DNA of 64,000 bases from Streptomyces sp. AC1-42W (GTDB taxonomy: Bacteria; Actinomycetota; Actinomycetes; Streptomycetales; Streptomycetaceae), in NCBI RefSeq assembly GCF_003248355.1, contig NZ_QKWY01000002.1:1054001-1118000 (forward strand), written 5' to 3'. The notes beneath the pieces are model-generated. The model searched no databases. It was not told the DNA's origin and saw only the letters and a list, made by a program, of their open reading frames with translations. A program made the position numbers and the translations under genes. Shown here one piece after another: positions 57,346-64,000 of the stretch (positions are counted from its first letter, which is position 1; every line of letters starts with the position of its first letter).

Positions 57346-57906
57346 TCAGCCGACGCGCACCACGACGGTGGAGCAGACCTTGTCCGCGAACGTCTGGTTC
57401 TTGGAGTCCCACAGCGGCCACAGCCAGCCGATGTAGCAGGCGATGCTGTCCAGGAAGTGCGCGATCTGGCGGACGAAGGCCATGCCGAAGCCGAGCGGAC
57501 GGCCGTCCTGCTCGCGCAGCAGGCTGATGCCGAGGGCCTTCTTGCCGATCCACTGACCGGTCGTGCCCTCCTTGTACAGCTTGAAGAGCATGCCGCCGAC
57601 GAACACGAGGATGCCGAGGCCCATGATCGCGGCGCCGGCGCCGCCGCCCACGCCGCCGCCGATGCCCAGCAGGACGGCGTACGGGATACCGAGCACGATG
57701 ATGTCGACCAGGTACGCGCCGACGCGGCGCCCCCAGCTGGCCAGCGGCGGACGGGCGCCGTAACCGGCCTGGCCGTAGTCGCCACCGGGGACCGGCGGGG
57801 CCTGCGGGTAGCCGTAGCCCTGCTGCGGCACGCCCTGCGGGGCCTGCGGATAACCGGGCTGCTGCTGCCCGTAGGGGTTGTTCGGGTTCGGGTCGCCGAA
57901 GCTCAT
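57346..57906 (-). CDS. RDD family membrane protein
   Basis: 186 residues. The N-terminal 55 are Pro/Gly/Gln/Tyr-rich (PYGQQQPGYPQAPQGVPQQG). The RDD domain follows: ASWGRRVGAYLVDIIVLGIPYAVLLGI, GLGILVFVGGMLFKLYKEGTTGQWIGKKALGI and FVRQIAHFLDSIACYIGWLWPLWD. RDD proteins may act as small ion exchangers or membrane organisers; the role here is unknown. GGAGGAA lies 6 nt before the ATG. It is convergent with purH. Confidence 0.88.
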   Translation of the reverse strand: MSFGDPNPNNPYGQQQPGYPQAPQGVPQQGYGYPQAPPVPGGDYGQAGYGARPPLASWGRRVGAYLVDIIVLGIPYAVLLGIGGGVGGGAGAAIMGLGILVFVGGMLFKLYKEGTTGQWIGKKALGISLLREQDGRPLGFGMAFVRQIAHFLDSIACYIGWLWPLWDSKNQTFADKVCSTVVVRVG

Positions 57907-58134
57907 GTGGCGTTCCTCCAACAGACGTACTGGGGACGGGTGCGGCCGCGCGGAGGAAAGAAAACGTCAGCGGTCAAGCCCCCCGGTGCACTGCTGCGGC
58001 ACAGCGGCCTTCATCGTTATAAGCGGACAGTAAGTTTGTCCAGTCACGACCGGAGAAGTTGTCCAAGTGCAACCTTGCGTCCACGCCGGAGACCTGATTG
58101 GTCCGAGGGCGGGGTCATCCGCGAGTATGGAGCC

Positions 58135-59004
58135 ATGACTGCCCAGATTCTCGATGGCAAGGCGACCGCAGCCGCGATCAAGTCCGATCTGACCGCCCGC
58201 GTGGCGGCCCTCAAGGCCCGGGGCGTCACGCCCGGCCTGGGCACCCTGCTGGTCGGGGACGATCCGGGCAGCCGGTGGTACGTGAACGGCAAGCACAAGG
58301 ACTGCGCCCAGGTCGGCATCGGCTCCATCCAGCGCGAACTGCCCGACACCGCGACGCAGGAGGACATCGAGCAGGTCGTCCGCGAGCTGAACGAGGACCC
58401 CGCCTGCACCGGTTACATCGTGCAGCTTCCCCTCCCCAAGGGCATCGACACCAACCGCGTCCTGGAACTGATGGACCCGGCCAAGGACGCGGACGGGCTC
58501 CACCCCATGAACCTCGGCCGCCTCGTGCTCAACGAGACCGGCCCGCTGCCCTGCACCCCGCAGGGCGTCGTCCAGCTGCTGCGCCACCACGGCGTCGAGA
58601 TCAACGGGGCGCACGTCGTGGTCGTCGGACGCGGCGTCACCATCGGCCGGTCCATCCCGCTGCTGCTCACCCGCAAGTCGGAGAACGCCACGGTGACGCA
58701 GTGCCACACCGGTACGCGCGACCTGGCCGCCCACCTGAAGCAGGCCGACATCATCGTCGCCGCCGCGGGCGTGCCGCACATCATCAAGCCGGAGCACGTG
58801 AAGCCGGGCGCCGCCGTGCTCGACGTGGGCGTCAGCCGCGACGAGAACGGCAAGATCGTCGGCGACGTCCACCCGGGCGTGACCGAGGTCGCGGCCTGGA
58901 TCTCGCCGAACCCCGGCGGGGTCGGCCCGATGACCCGTGCCCAGCTCCTCGTCAACGTGGTCGAGGCCGCCGAGCGCGACGCCGACGCCGTCTCCGCCGG
59001 CTGA
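58135..59004 (+). CDS. folD: Methylenetetrahydrofolate dehydrogenase/cyclohydrolase
   Basis: 289 residues. It interconverts methylene-, methenyl- and 10-formyl-THF, supplying the formyl donor for PurN and PurH. The catalytic Lys lies in the motif YVNGKHKDCAQVGI. The folate site is YIVQLPLPKGID and DADGLHPMNLG, and the NADP site VVGRGVTIGRSIPLLL. The end PGGVGPMTRAQLLVNVVEAA is typical. GAGTAT six nt before the ATG may be the -10 of a leaderless mRNA. A small membrane protein gene begins 20 nt after the stop. Confidence 0.96.
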   Translation: MTAQILDGKATAAAIKSDLTARVAALKARGVTPGLGTLLVGDDPGSRWYVNGKHKDCAQVGIGSIQRELPDTATQEDIEQVVRELNEDPACTGYIVQLPLPKGIDTNRVLELMDPAKDADGLHPMNLGRLVLNETGPLPCTPQGVVQLLRHHGVEINGAHVVVVGRGVTIGRSIPLLLTRKSENATVTQCHTGTRDLAAHLKQADIIVAAAGVPHIIKPEHVKPGAAVLDVGVSRDENGKIVGDVHPGVTEVAAWISPNPGGVGPMTRAQLLVNVVEAAERDADAVSAG

Positions 59005-59024
59005 CCGGGCCCGGGAGGAACCCC

Positions 59025-59531
59025 ATGGGTGCGACGAGCCCGGCCGACGGTTCCGGTTCCACCGAGGAGGCCGTGCCCCCGCGGACGGCCCCCGCCACCG
59101 CGCCCGACCCCGGCGGCTCCTCCGCCGCCGGGACCCGGCGCGGACGGCGCTTCTCGCTGACCCGCGACACCGCGCGCCCCGAGGGCGGCGGCCGGGCGGC
59201 CGGCGGGGACGCGCCCGCCCCGGCCCGGCAGTGGCCGCTGCTCGCCGTGCTCTGCGTGGCCGCCGCCGGACTGCTCGTCGTGGCGGCCGACCCCTTCCAC
59301 GAGGCGTTCCGCGTCGGCACGATCCTGATCGGCGCGGCACTCATCGGGGGCGCGGTGCTGCGCCTCGTCGTCCGTTCGGTGGGCATGCTCGCGGTGCGGT
59401 CCCGCTTCACCGACCTGGTCACGTACGGGCTGCTGGGCACCCTGATCGTGCTGCTCGCGCTGCTCGCCCAGCCCCGGCCGTGGCTGGACATCCCGTTCCT
59501 GGAGGACGCGGTCCACTTCACGATCCGCTGA
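59025..59531 (+). CDS. DUF3017 membrane protein
   Basis: 168 residues. A disordered Ala/Pro/Arg-rich N-terminus of about 65 residues leads to three helices (WPLLAVLCVAAAGLLVVAA; VGTILIGAALIGGAVLRLVV; LVTYGLLGTLIVLLALLA) with the conserved loop VRSVGMLAVRSRFTD between them. DUF3017 proteins commonly follow folD in Streptomyces, but the function is unknown. GGGAGGAA precedes the ATG, and the gene is probably co-transcribed with folD. A terminator lies about 50 nt downstream. Confidence 0.85.
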   Translation: MGATSPADGSGSTEEAVPPRTAPATAPDPGGSSAAGTRRGRRFSLTRDTARPEGGGRAAGGDAPAPARQWPLLAVLCVAAAGLLVVAADPFHEAFRVGTILIGAALIGGAVLRLVVRSVGMLAVRSRFTDLVTYGLLGTLIVLLALLAQPRPWLDIPFLEDAVHFTIR

Positions 59532-59579
59532 CCGGGCGGGGCCGCGGACCGTACGCCGCGAGCGGCCCGCGCCGAGGAG

Positions 59580-59619
59580 CCGGTGTCCGTCCCCTCCCCC
59601 GAGAAGGGACGGACACCGG
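59580..59619 (+). terminator. Terminator after the folD operon
   Basis: CCGGTGTCCGTCCC (59580-59593) pairs perfectly with 59606-59619 around a 12-nt loop. Confidence 0.8.
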
Positions 59620-59909
59620 AGCGGGGCGGGGGCAACCCGGAGCGGACTCCGGCGTGGCGTTCGAGCGGCCCTTGCCCCGGCCTGCGTCCAGCCTTGTGGA
59701 CGCGCTCCCGCGATTCAATGGACGACTGTTCGCTGTGGCACGGAAGTGACCATTCCGCCACTGTGTGATCGTCGGGCAACGGGGGCCGGGCGGCCGCGGG
59801 CTTCCGGGTCGGATAGCCTGGCAGGCGGATATCTCTTCACATCAAGATTCAAGGGGATGTCCGCACAGGGGCCAGGTGCCCGGACGCCAGCTGTCTAACG
59901 GAGATCGTC
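59620..59909 (+). promoter_or_regulatory. mdh upstream region with -10 and palindromic operator candidate
   Basis: GGATAGCCT places a -10 (TAGCCT) at 59814-59819. ATCTCTTCACATCAAGAT at 59831-59848 is a near-palindrome (TCTT-N6-AAGA core) just downstream, where a repressor would block initiation. It resembles the operator type I recall for the MarR-family regulator TamR at TCA-cycle genes of Streptomyces. No open reading frame is supported in 59620-59909. Confidence 0.45.
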
Positions 59910-60899
59910 ATGACCCGCACTCCCGTGAATGTCACCGTGACCGGCGCAGCCGGCCAGATCGGCTACGCGCTGCTCTTCCGCATCGCCTCCGGCCACCTGC
60001 TCGGCCCGGACGTTCCGGTCAACCTGCGACTCCTGGAGATCCCCCAGGGCCTGAAGGCCGCCGAGGGCACCGCGATGGAGCTCGACGACTGCGCCTTCCC
60101 GCTGCTGCGCGGCATCGAGATCACCGACGACGCCAACGTCGGCTTCGACGGCGCCAACGTGGCCCTGCTCGTCGGCGCCCGCCCCCGCACCAAGGGCATG
60201 GAGCGCGGCGACCTGCTCTCCGCCAACGGCGGCATCTTCAAGCCGCAGGGCAAGGCCATCAACGACAACGCCGCGGACGACATCAAGGTCCTCGTCGTCG
60301 GCAACCCGGCCAACACCAACGCGCTCATCGCGCAGGCCGCCGCCCCGGACGTCCCGGCGGAGCGCTTCACCGCGATGACCCGGCTGGACCACAACCGCGC
60401 GATCTCGCAGCTGGCCGCCAAGACCGGCGCCGCCGTCTCCGACATCAAGAAGCTGACGATCTGGGGCAACCACTCCGCCACCCAGTACCCGGACATCTTC
60501 CACGCCGAGGTCGCCGGCAAGAACGCCGCCGAGCTGGTGAACGACGAGGCGTGGCTGGCCGACGCCTTCATCCCGACCGTCGCCAAGCGCGGCGCCGCGA
60601 TCATCGAGGCCCGTGGCGCGTCCTCCGCCGCCTCCGCCGCCAACGCCGCCATCGACCACGTGTACACCTGGGTCAACGGCACCGCCGAGGGCGACTGGAC
60701 CTCCATGGGCATCCCGTCCGACGGCTCCTACGGCGTGCCCGAGGGCATCATCTCGTCCTTCCCGGTCACCACCGAGAACGGCACCTACAAGATCGTCCAG
60801 GGCCTGGACATCAACGCGTTCTCCCGTGCGCGCATCGACGCCTCCGTCAAGGAACTGGCCGAGGAGCGCGACGCCGTCCGCGAGCTCGGCCTCATCTGA
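59910..60899 (+). CDS. mdh: Malate dehydrogenase
   Basis: 329 residues. It catalyses NAD-dependent oxidation of malate to oxaloacetate in the TCA cycle. The glycine-rich motif VTGAAGQIGYALLFRIA, substrate Arg in GARPRTKGMERGDL, the motif TRLDHNRA and catalytic His in IWGNHSATQYPD are all present. ATG with ACGGAG upstream. It is transcribed alone from a promoter with a palindromic operator and ends at an 18-bp terminator. Confidence 0.97.
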   Translation: MTRTPVNVTVTGAAGQIGYALLFRIASGHLLGPDVPVNLRLLEIPQGLKAAEGTAMELDDCAFPLLRGIEITDDANVGFDGANVALLVGARPRTKGMERGDLLSANGGIFKPQGKAINDNAADDIKVLVVGNPANTNALIAQAAAPDVPAERFTAMTRLDHNRAISQLAAKTGAAVSDIKKLTIWGNHSATQYPDIFHAEVAGKNAAELVNDEAWLADAFIPTVAKRGAAIIEARGASSAASAANAAIDHVYTWVNGTAEGDWTSMGIPSDGSYGVPEGIISSFPVTTENGTYKIVQGLDINAFSRARIDASVKELAEERDAVRELGLI

Positions 60900-60912
60900 T
60901 CCACGCACCACA

Positions 60913-60954
60913 CACCGCGCCCCCGGCAGCCGTCGTGCTGCCGGGGGCGCGGTG
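60913..60954. terminator. Bidirectional terminator after mdh
   Basis: A perfect 18-bp stem (60913-60930 with 60937-60954) around a 6-nt loop lies between mdh and a convergent gene. Confidence 0.9.
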
Positions 60955-60963
60955 CGTACGCGG

Positions 60964-61695
60964 TCAGAGCCGGCGCAGCCCGCCGGCGATCTCCCGGACC
61001 GCCGCGTCCGCCCGGCGCTGGAGGCCGGGGCCGAAGGTGATCCGCGTCGCCCCCAGCTCACCCAGGCGGCGCGGCCCCGGCCCGTCCGGGCGGGCCAGGG
61101 CGTTCACCGGCAGCCCCGGCAGGGCACCGGCCAGCAGCCCGAACACCGCCTCCGGGGCGAGGATCGGATACAGGCAGTCCGCGCCCGCCTCCGCGTACAG
61201 CCGCGCCCGGCGCAGGGTCTCCGCCTCCGGGTCCGTCCCGTCCGGGACGCCCGTCACGAAGGTGTCGATCCTGGCGTTGACGAACAGCGCGTCCCCGGCG
61301 GCCGCCCGGACCGCGGCCAGCCGGTCCGCCTGCCGCTCCGCCGCCACCAGGACGCCGTCCACGGTGTCCTCCAGGTTGCAGCCGACCGCGCCCGCGGCGA
61401 GCAGCCGCTCCACCAGCTCCCCGGCCGGCAGCCCGTACCCGGCCTCGATGTCGGCGGAGACCGGTACGGACACGGCCCGGACGATCCGGGCCACCGCCGC
61501 GAACATCTCACCGGCGGGCGTCGAGCCGTCCTCGTAGCCGAGGGACGCGGCGACCCCCGCGCTCGGCGTGGCGAGCGCGGGGAAGCCGGCGTCCGCGAAG
61601 GCGCGGGCGCTCGCGGCGTCCCACGGTCCGGGCAGGACCAGCGGGTCGCCGGGGGCGCGGCCGCGGTGCAGGGCCCGCAGGCCGGACGCGGTCAC
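60964..61695 (-). CDS. Isocitrate lyase/PEP mutase family protein
   Basis: 243 residues. The barrel motifs of the PEP mutase/2-methylisocitrate lyase superfamily are seen: LVLPGPWDAASARAFADAGFPALATPSAG, VPVSADIEAGYG (metal-binding Asp and Glu), VGCNLEDTVDG and FVNARIDTF. The KKCGH-type loop of true isocitrate lyases is absent, so the protein is closer to the carboxyphosphonoenolpyruvate/oxaloacetate hydrolase branch; the substrate is unknown. GTG 61695 lies 8 nt after the stop of the upstream gene with no ribosome site, so coupling is likely. Confidence 0.82.
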   Translation of the reverse strand: MTASGLRALHRGRAPGDPLVLPGPWDAASARAFADAGFPALATPSAGVAASLGYEDGSTPAGEMFAAVARIVRAVSVPVSADIEAGYGLPAGELVERLLAAGAVGCNLEDTVDGVLVAAERQADRLAAVRAAAGDALFVNARIDTFVTGVPDGTDPEAETLRRARLYAEAGADCLYPILAPEAVFGLLAGALPGLPVNALARPDGPGPRRLGELGATRITFGPGLQRRADAAVREIAGGLRRL

Positions 61696-61703
61696 GGCGG
61701 TGC

Positions 61704-62213
61704 TCAGCGGAAGTCGCCGGGCGTGTAGTGGCCCGGCACCATGCGGGTGGACACGGCGAACCGGTTCCACGCGTTGATGGTGATGATCGCGGCGATGAGG
61801 TGGGCCAGCTCCTCCTCACCGAAGTGCTTCGCGGCCCGGTCGTACACCTCGTCCGGGACGAAGCCGTCCGTCAGGACGGTCACCGCCTCGGTCAGCTCGA
61901 TCGCCGCGATCTCCTTCGGCGTGTAGAAGTGCCGCGCCTCCTCCCAGGCGCTGAGCTGGACGATCCGCTGCACCGACTCGCCCGCCGCGAGCGCGTCCTT
62001 GGTGTGCATGTCCAGGCAGAACGCGCAGTGGTTGAGCTGCGAGGAGCGGATCTTCACCAGCTCGGCGATCACCGGGTCGACGCCCCGGCGGGAGGCGGCC
62101 TCAAGGCGGGCCATCGCCTTGTAGACCTCGGGGGCGTGCTCCGACCAGACCATGCGGGGGGTGTGCTCGGCGCAGTACTCGGACGTGGTGGTGCTGTTCT
62201 CGTTCGTCGTCAT
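61704..62213 (-). CDS. Carboxymuconolactone decarboxylase/AhpD-like protein
   Basis: 169 residues. The AhpD-type redox motif CAFCLDMH gives Cys63, Cys66 and His70, within SSQLNHCAFCLDMHTKDALAAGESVQRI. These proteins act as thiol-dependent peroxidase partners or small-molecule decarboxylases. It is divergent from a MocR regulator, 46 nt away, and is followed by the PEP-mutase-like gene in the same direction, so the pair is probably the MocR target. GAGG lies close to ATG 62213. Confidence 0.88.
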   Translation of the reverse strand: MTTNENSTTTSEYCAEHTPRMVWSEHAPEVYKAMARLEAASRRGVDPVIAELVKIRSSQLNHCAFCLDMHTKDALAAGESVQRIVQLSAWEEARHFYTPKEIAAIELTEAVTVLTDGFVPDEVYDRAAKHFGEEELAHLIAAIITINAWNRFAVSTRMVPGHYTPGDFR

Positions 62214-62259
62214 GCCCTCGAGCCTATGAGGCAATGGCGCAGCTGTATGGTCCATTTCC

Positions 62260-63663
62260 ATGACAGAAGCCCGGGCCACTTTCGGTGCCGACCTGCACAT
62301 CGACCCGACCGGCTCCACCGGGCTGCGGGCCGGCCTCATGCATGCCCTGCGCGAGGCCGTGCGTACCGGCCGGCTGGCCCCCGGCACCCGGCTGCCGTCG
62401 TCCCGCACCCTCGCGGCCGACCTCGGCATCGCCCGCAACACCGTCGCCGACGCCTACGCGGAACTGGTCGCCGAGGGCTGGCTCACCGCCCGGCAGGGCT
62501 CCGGGACCAGGGTGGCGCGGCGCGCCGAACCGCGGCTGCCGGAGTCCAGGGCGCCGCGCTCCCGGCCGCCGCGCACCGCGCCCGCGTACAGCCTGATGCC
62601 GGGCACCCCGGACCTGGCGACCTTCCCGCGCGCCGAATGGCTCAAGGCCGCCCGCCGCGCCCTGTCCGACGCCCCGCACGACGCCTTCGGCTACGGCGAC
62701 CCGCGCGGCCGCGTCGAGCTGCGCACCGTCCTGGCCGAGTACCTGGCGCGGGCGCGCGGGGTGTACGCCGCCCCGGACCGGATCATCGTCTGCGCCGGGT
62801 TCGTGCACGGACTGATGCTGCTCGGCAAGGTGCTGCGGGGTCGCCGGGTGCGGGAGGTGGCCGTCGAGTCGTACGGGCTGGAGATCCACACCCGGCTGCT
62901 CACCGAGGCCGGGCTGCGCATCCCGTGCCTGCCGCTGGACCACCTCGGCAGCCGCACCGGTGAACTGCACACCCTGCGCAACGCGGGCGCGGTCCTGCTC
63001 ACCCCCGCGCACCAGTTCCCGACCGGCGTACCGCTGCACCCGGACCGGCGGGCGGCGGCGATCGACTGGGCGCGCTCCACCGGCGGGCTGATCCTGGAGG
63101 ACGACTACGACGGCGAGTTCCGCTACGACCGCCAGCCGGTCGGCGCCCTGCAGGGCCTGGACCCGGAGCGCGTCGTGTACCTGGGCACGTCCAGCAAGTC
63201 CCTGGCGCCGGGGCTGCGGCTCGGCTGGATGGTGGTGCCGCGCGCGCTGGCCGCCGAGGTCGCCGAGGCCAAGGGGGCGAGCGACTGGGCGCCCAGCGCG
63301 CTGGACCAGCTGACGCTCGCGGAGTTCATGGCGTCGGGCGCGTACGACCGGCATGTGCGCTCCATGCGGCTGCGCTACCGCAACCGCCGTGACCAGCTCG
63401 TGGCGGCGCTGGCCGAACGGGCGCCGGGGATCAGGGTCAGCGGCATCGCCGCCGGGCTGCACGCCGTCCTCGAACTGCCGGAGGGCACCGAGGCCGAGGT
63501 GATCCGGGCGGCGGCCTGGCAGGGCCTCGCGGTCGAGGGCCTGTCCTGGTTCCGCCACCCGGACGCCGGACTGCGGCGCGAGGCGCTGGTCATCGGCTAC
63601 GGCACCCCGACCGACAGCGCCTGGAAGGGCACGCTGGAGGCGCTGCTGCGGGTGCTGACCTGA
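62260..63663 (+). CDS. MocR/PdxR-type GntR regulator with aminotransferase domain
   Basis: 467 residues. The N-terminal winged helix (GLRAGLMHALREAVRTGRLAPGTRLPSSRTLAADLGIARNTVADAYAELVAEGWL in outline, residues 20-75) is joined to a fold-type I aminotransferase domain. Asp in LILEDDYDGEFRYD and Lys313 in GTSSKSLAPGLRLGW would bind PLP. MocR proteins usually control a divergent gene and use PLP or a PLP adduct as the signal. TATGGT at 62246-62251, 8 nt before the ATG, suggests a leaderless mRNA. Two ATGG half-sites 12 nt apart in the gap may be its operator. Confidence 0.9.
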   Translation: MTEARATFGADLHIDPTGSTGLRAGLMHALREAVRTGRLAPGTRLPSSRTLAADLGIARNTVADAYAELVAEGWLTARQGSGTRVARRAEPRLPESRAPRSRPPRTAPAYSLMPGTPDLATFPRAEWLKAARRALSDAPHDAFGYGDPRGRVELRTVLAEYLARARGVYAAPDRIIVCAGFVHGLMLLGKVLRGRRVREVAVESYGLEIHTRLLTEAGLRIPCLPLDHLGSRTGELHTLRNAGAVLLTPAHQFPTGVPLHPDRRAAAIDWARSTGGLILEDDYDGEFRYDRQPVGALQGLDPERVVYLGTSSKSLAPGLRLGWMVVPRALAAEVAEAKGASDWAPSALDQLTLAEFMASGAYDRHVRSMRLRYRNRRDQLVAALAERAPGIRVSGIAAGLHAVLELPEGTEAEVIRAAAWQGLAVEGLSWFRHPDAGLRREALVIGYGTPTDSAWKGTLEALLRVLT

Positions 63664-63697
63664 TGAGCCGCCGCCGCGGGTGCCGGCCCGGCGGGGG

Positions 63698-64000
63698 TCA
63701 GCCGCCCAGGACCTCGCGCAGCCGGTCCAGGCCCCAGTCCAGGTCGTCCTTGCTGATCACCAGCGGCGGGGCGATCCGGATCGTGGAACCGTGGGTGTCC
63801 TTCACCAGCACCCGGCGCTCCAGCAGCCGTTCGGAGATCTCCCGGCCCGTGCCCAGGGCCGGTTCGATGTCCACACCCGCCCACAGCCCGCGCCCGCGTA
63901 CCTCGCGCACCGCGCCCTGGCCGACCAGCAGCCCCAGCTCGTGGTGGAGGTGGTCGCCCAGCTCGGCGGCGCGCTGCTGGTACTCGCCGGTGTTCAGCAT
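63698..64000 (-). CDS. rocD: Ornithine aminotransferase, C-terminal part (start outside window)
   Basis: The last 100 or so residues of a class III aminotransferase. VREVRGRGLWAGVDIEP and LVKDTHGSTIRIAPPLVISKDDLDWGLDRL match the end of ornithine-oxo-acid transaminase RocD, which makes glutamate semialdehyde from ornithine. The PLP lysine lies outside the window. It converges with the MocR gene, with about 34 nt between stops. Confidence 0.8.
   Translation of the reverse strand: MLNTGEYQQRAAELGDHLHHELGLLVGQGAVREVRGRGLWAGVDIEPALGTGREISERLLERRVLVKDTHGSTIRIAPPLVISKDDLDWGLDRLREVLGG

Overview
The window is chromosomal DNA of a Streptomyces or very close relative. It has very high GC with strong third-position GC bias, GTG and TTG starts, genes that look leaderless (TAnnnT about 7 nt before the start codon), strong GC-rich hairpin terminators between convergent genes, and a recognisable Streptomyces core gene order. 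From memory (not checked), the order bldM, ECF sigma, guaB, guaB3, kinases, guaA, NlpC/P60 pair, pcrA, icmB-like, sucCD, purN, purH, folD, mdh matches one continuous stretch of the S. coelicolor core chromosome. Parts of it also recur in Mycobacterium tuberculosis (guaB2-guaB3-choD; sucCD and perM-purN-purH). I see no rRNA, tRNA, CRISPR array, prophage, transposase or biosynthetic cluster.

Layout. 1-3.9 kb: end of bldM, an ECF sigma factor, guaB and the GuaB3 paralogue. 3.9-9 kb: a small membrane protein, a nucleotide-sugar-dehydrogenase homologue without its catalytic residues, glpD and a secreted serine hydrolase. 9-15.8 kb: three kinase-fold membrane proteins in tandem, the middle one a pseudokinase. 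15.9-21.5 kb: aldehyde dehydrogenase, ChoD-like GMC oxidoreductase and an LAxTG cell-surface protein. 21.8-24.1 kb: chorismate mutase with a leader peptide and attenuator, divergent from guaA. 24.2-31.6 kb: methyltransferase, membrane proteins, DoxX, a LiaFSR-like PspC three-component system and a GNAT protein. 31.6-39.2 kb: two NlpC/P60 hydrolases, pcrA and an M23 peptidase. 39.7-48.3 kb: icmB-like gene and a five-gene SWIM/DUF5691//MoxR/DUF5682/VWA locus. 48.5-60.9 kb: central metabolism (sucCD, purN, purH, folD, mdh) interleaved with membrane proteins and a chimeric XRE/sigma-like protein. 61-64 kb: PEP-mutase-like and AhpD-like genes divergent from a MocR regulator, then the end of rocD.

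Most notable observations. (i) The SWIM/DUF5691 and MoxR/DUF5682/VWA gene sets diverge from a 12-bp inverted repeat that carries a full RecA-NDp (PafBC-type) DNA-damage promoter on one strand and a near match on the other. A similar promoter stands before pcrA in the same window, which suggests that this uncharacterised ATPase system belongs to the DNA-damage regulon. (ii) A c-di-AMP (ydaO) riboswitch upstream of the second NlpC/P60 gene is split by a 165-bp palindromic element with perfect 20-bp terminal inverted repeats; removing the element restores an aptamer of consensus length. (iii) Chorismate mutase is preceded by a 23-codon leader peptide containing an IFVFTY run and by a hairpin, which looks like a Phe/Tyr attenuator. 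(iv) A small palindromic repeat sits in frame inside pcrA. (v) Several paralogues have lost catalytic residues: GuaB3, the sugar-nucleotide dehydrogenase and the middle kinase.
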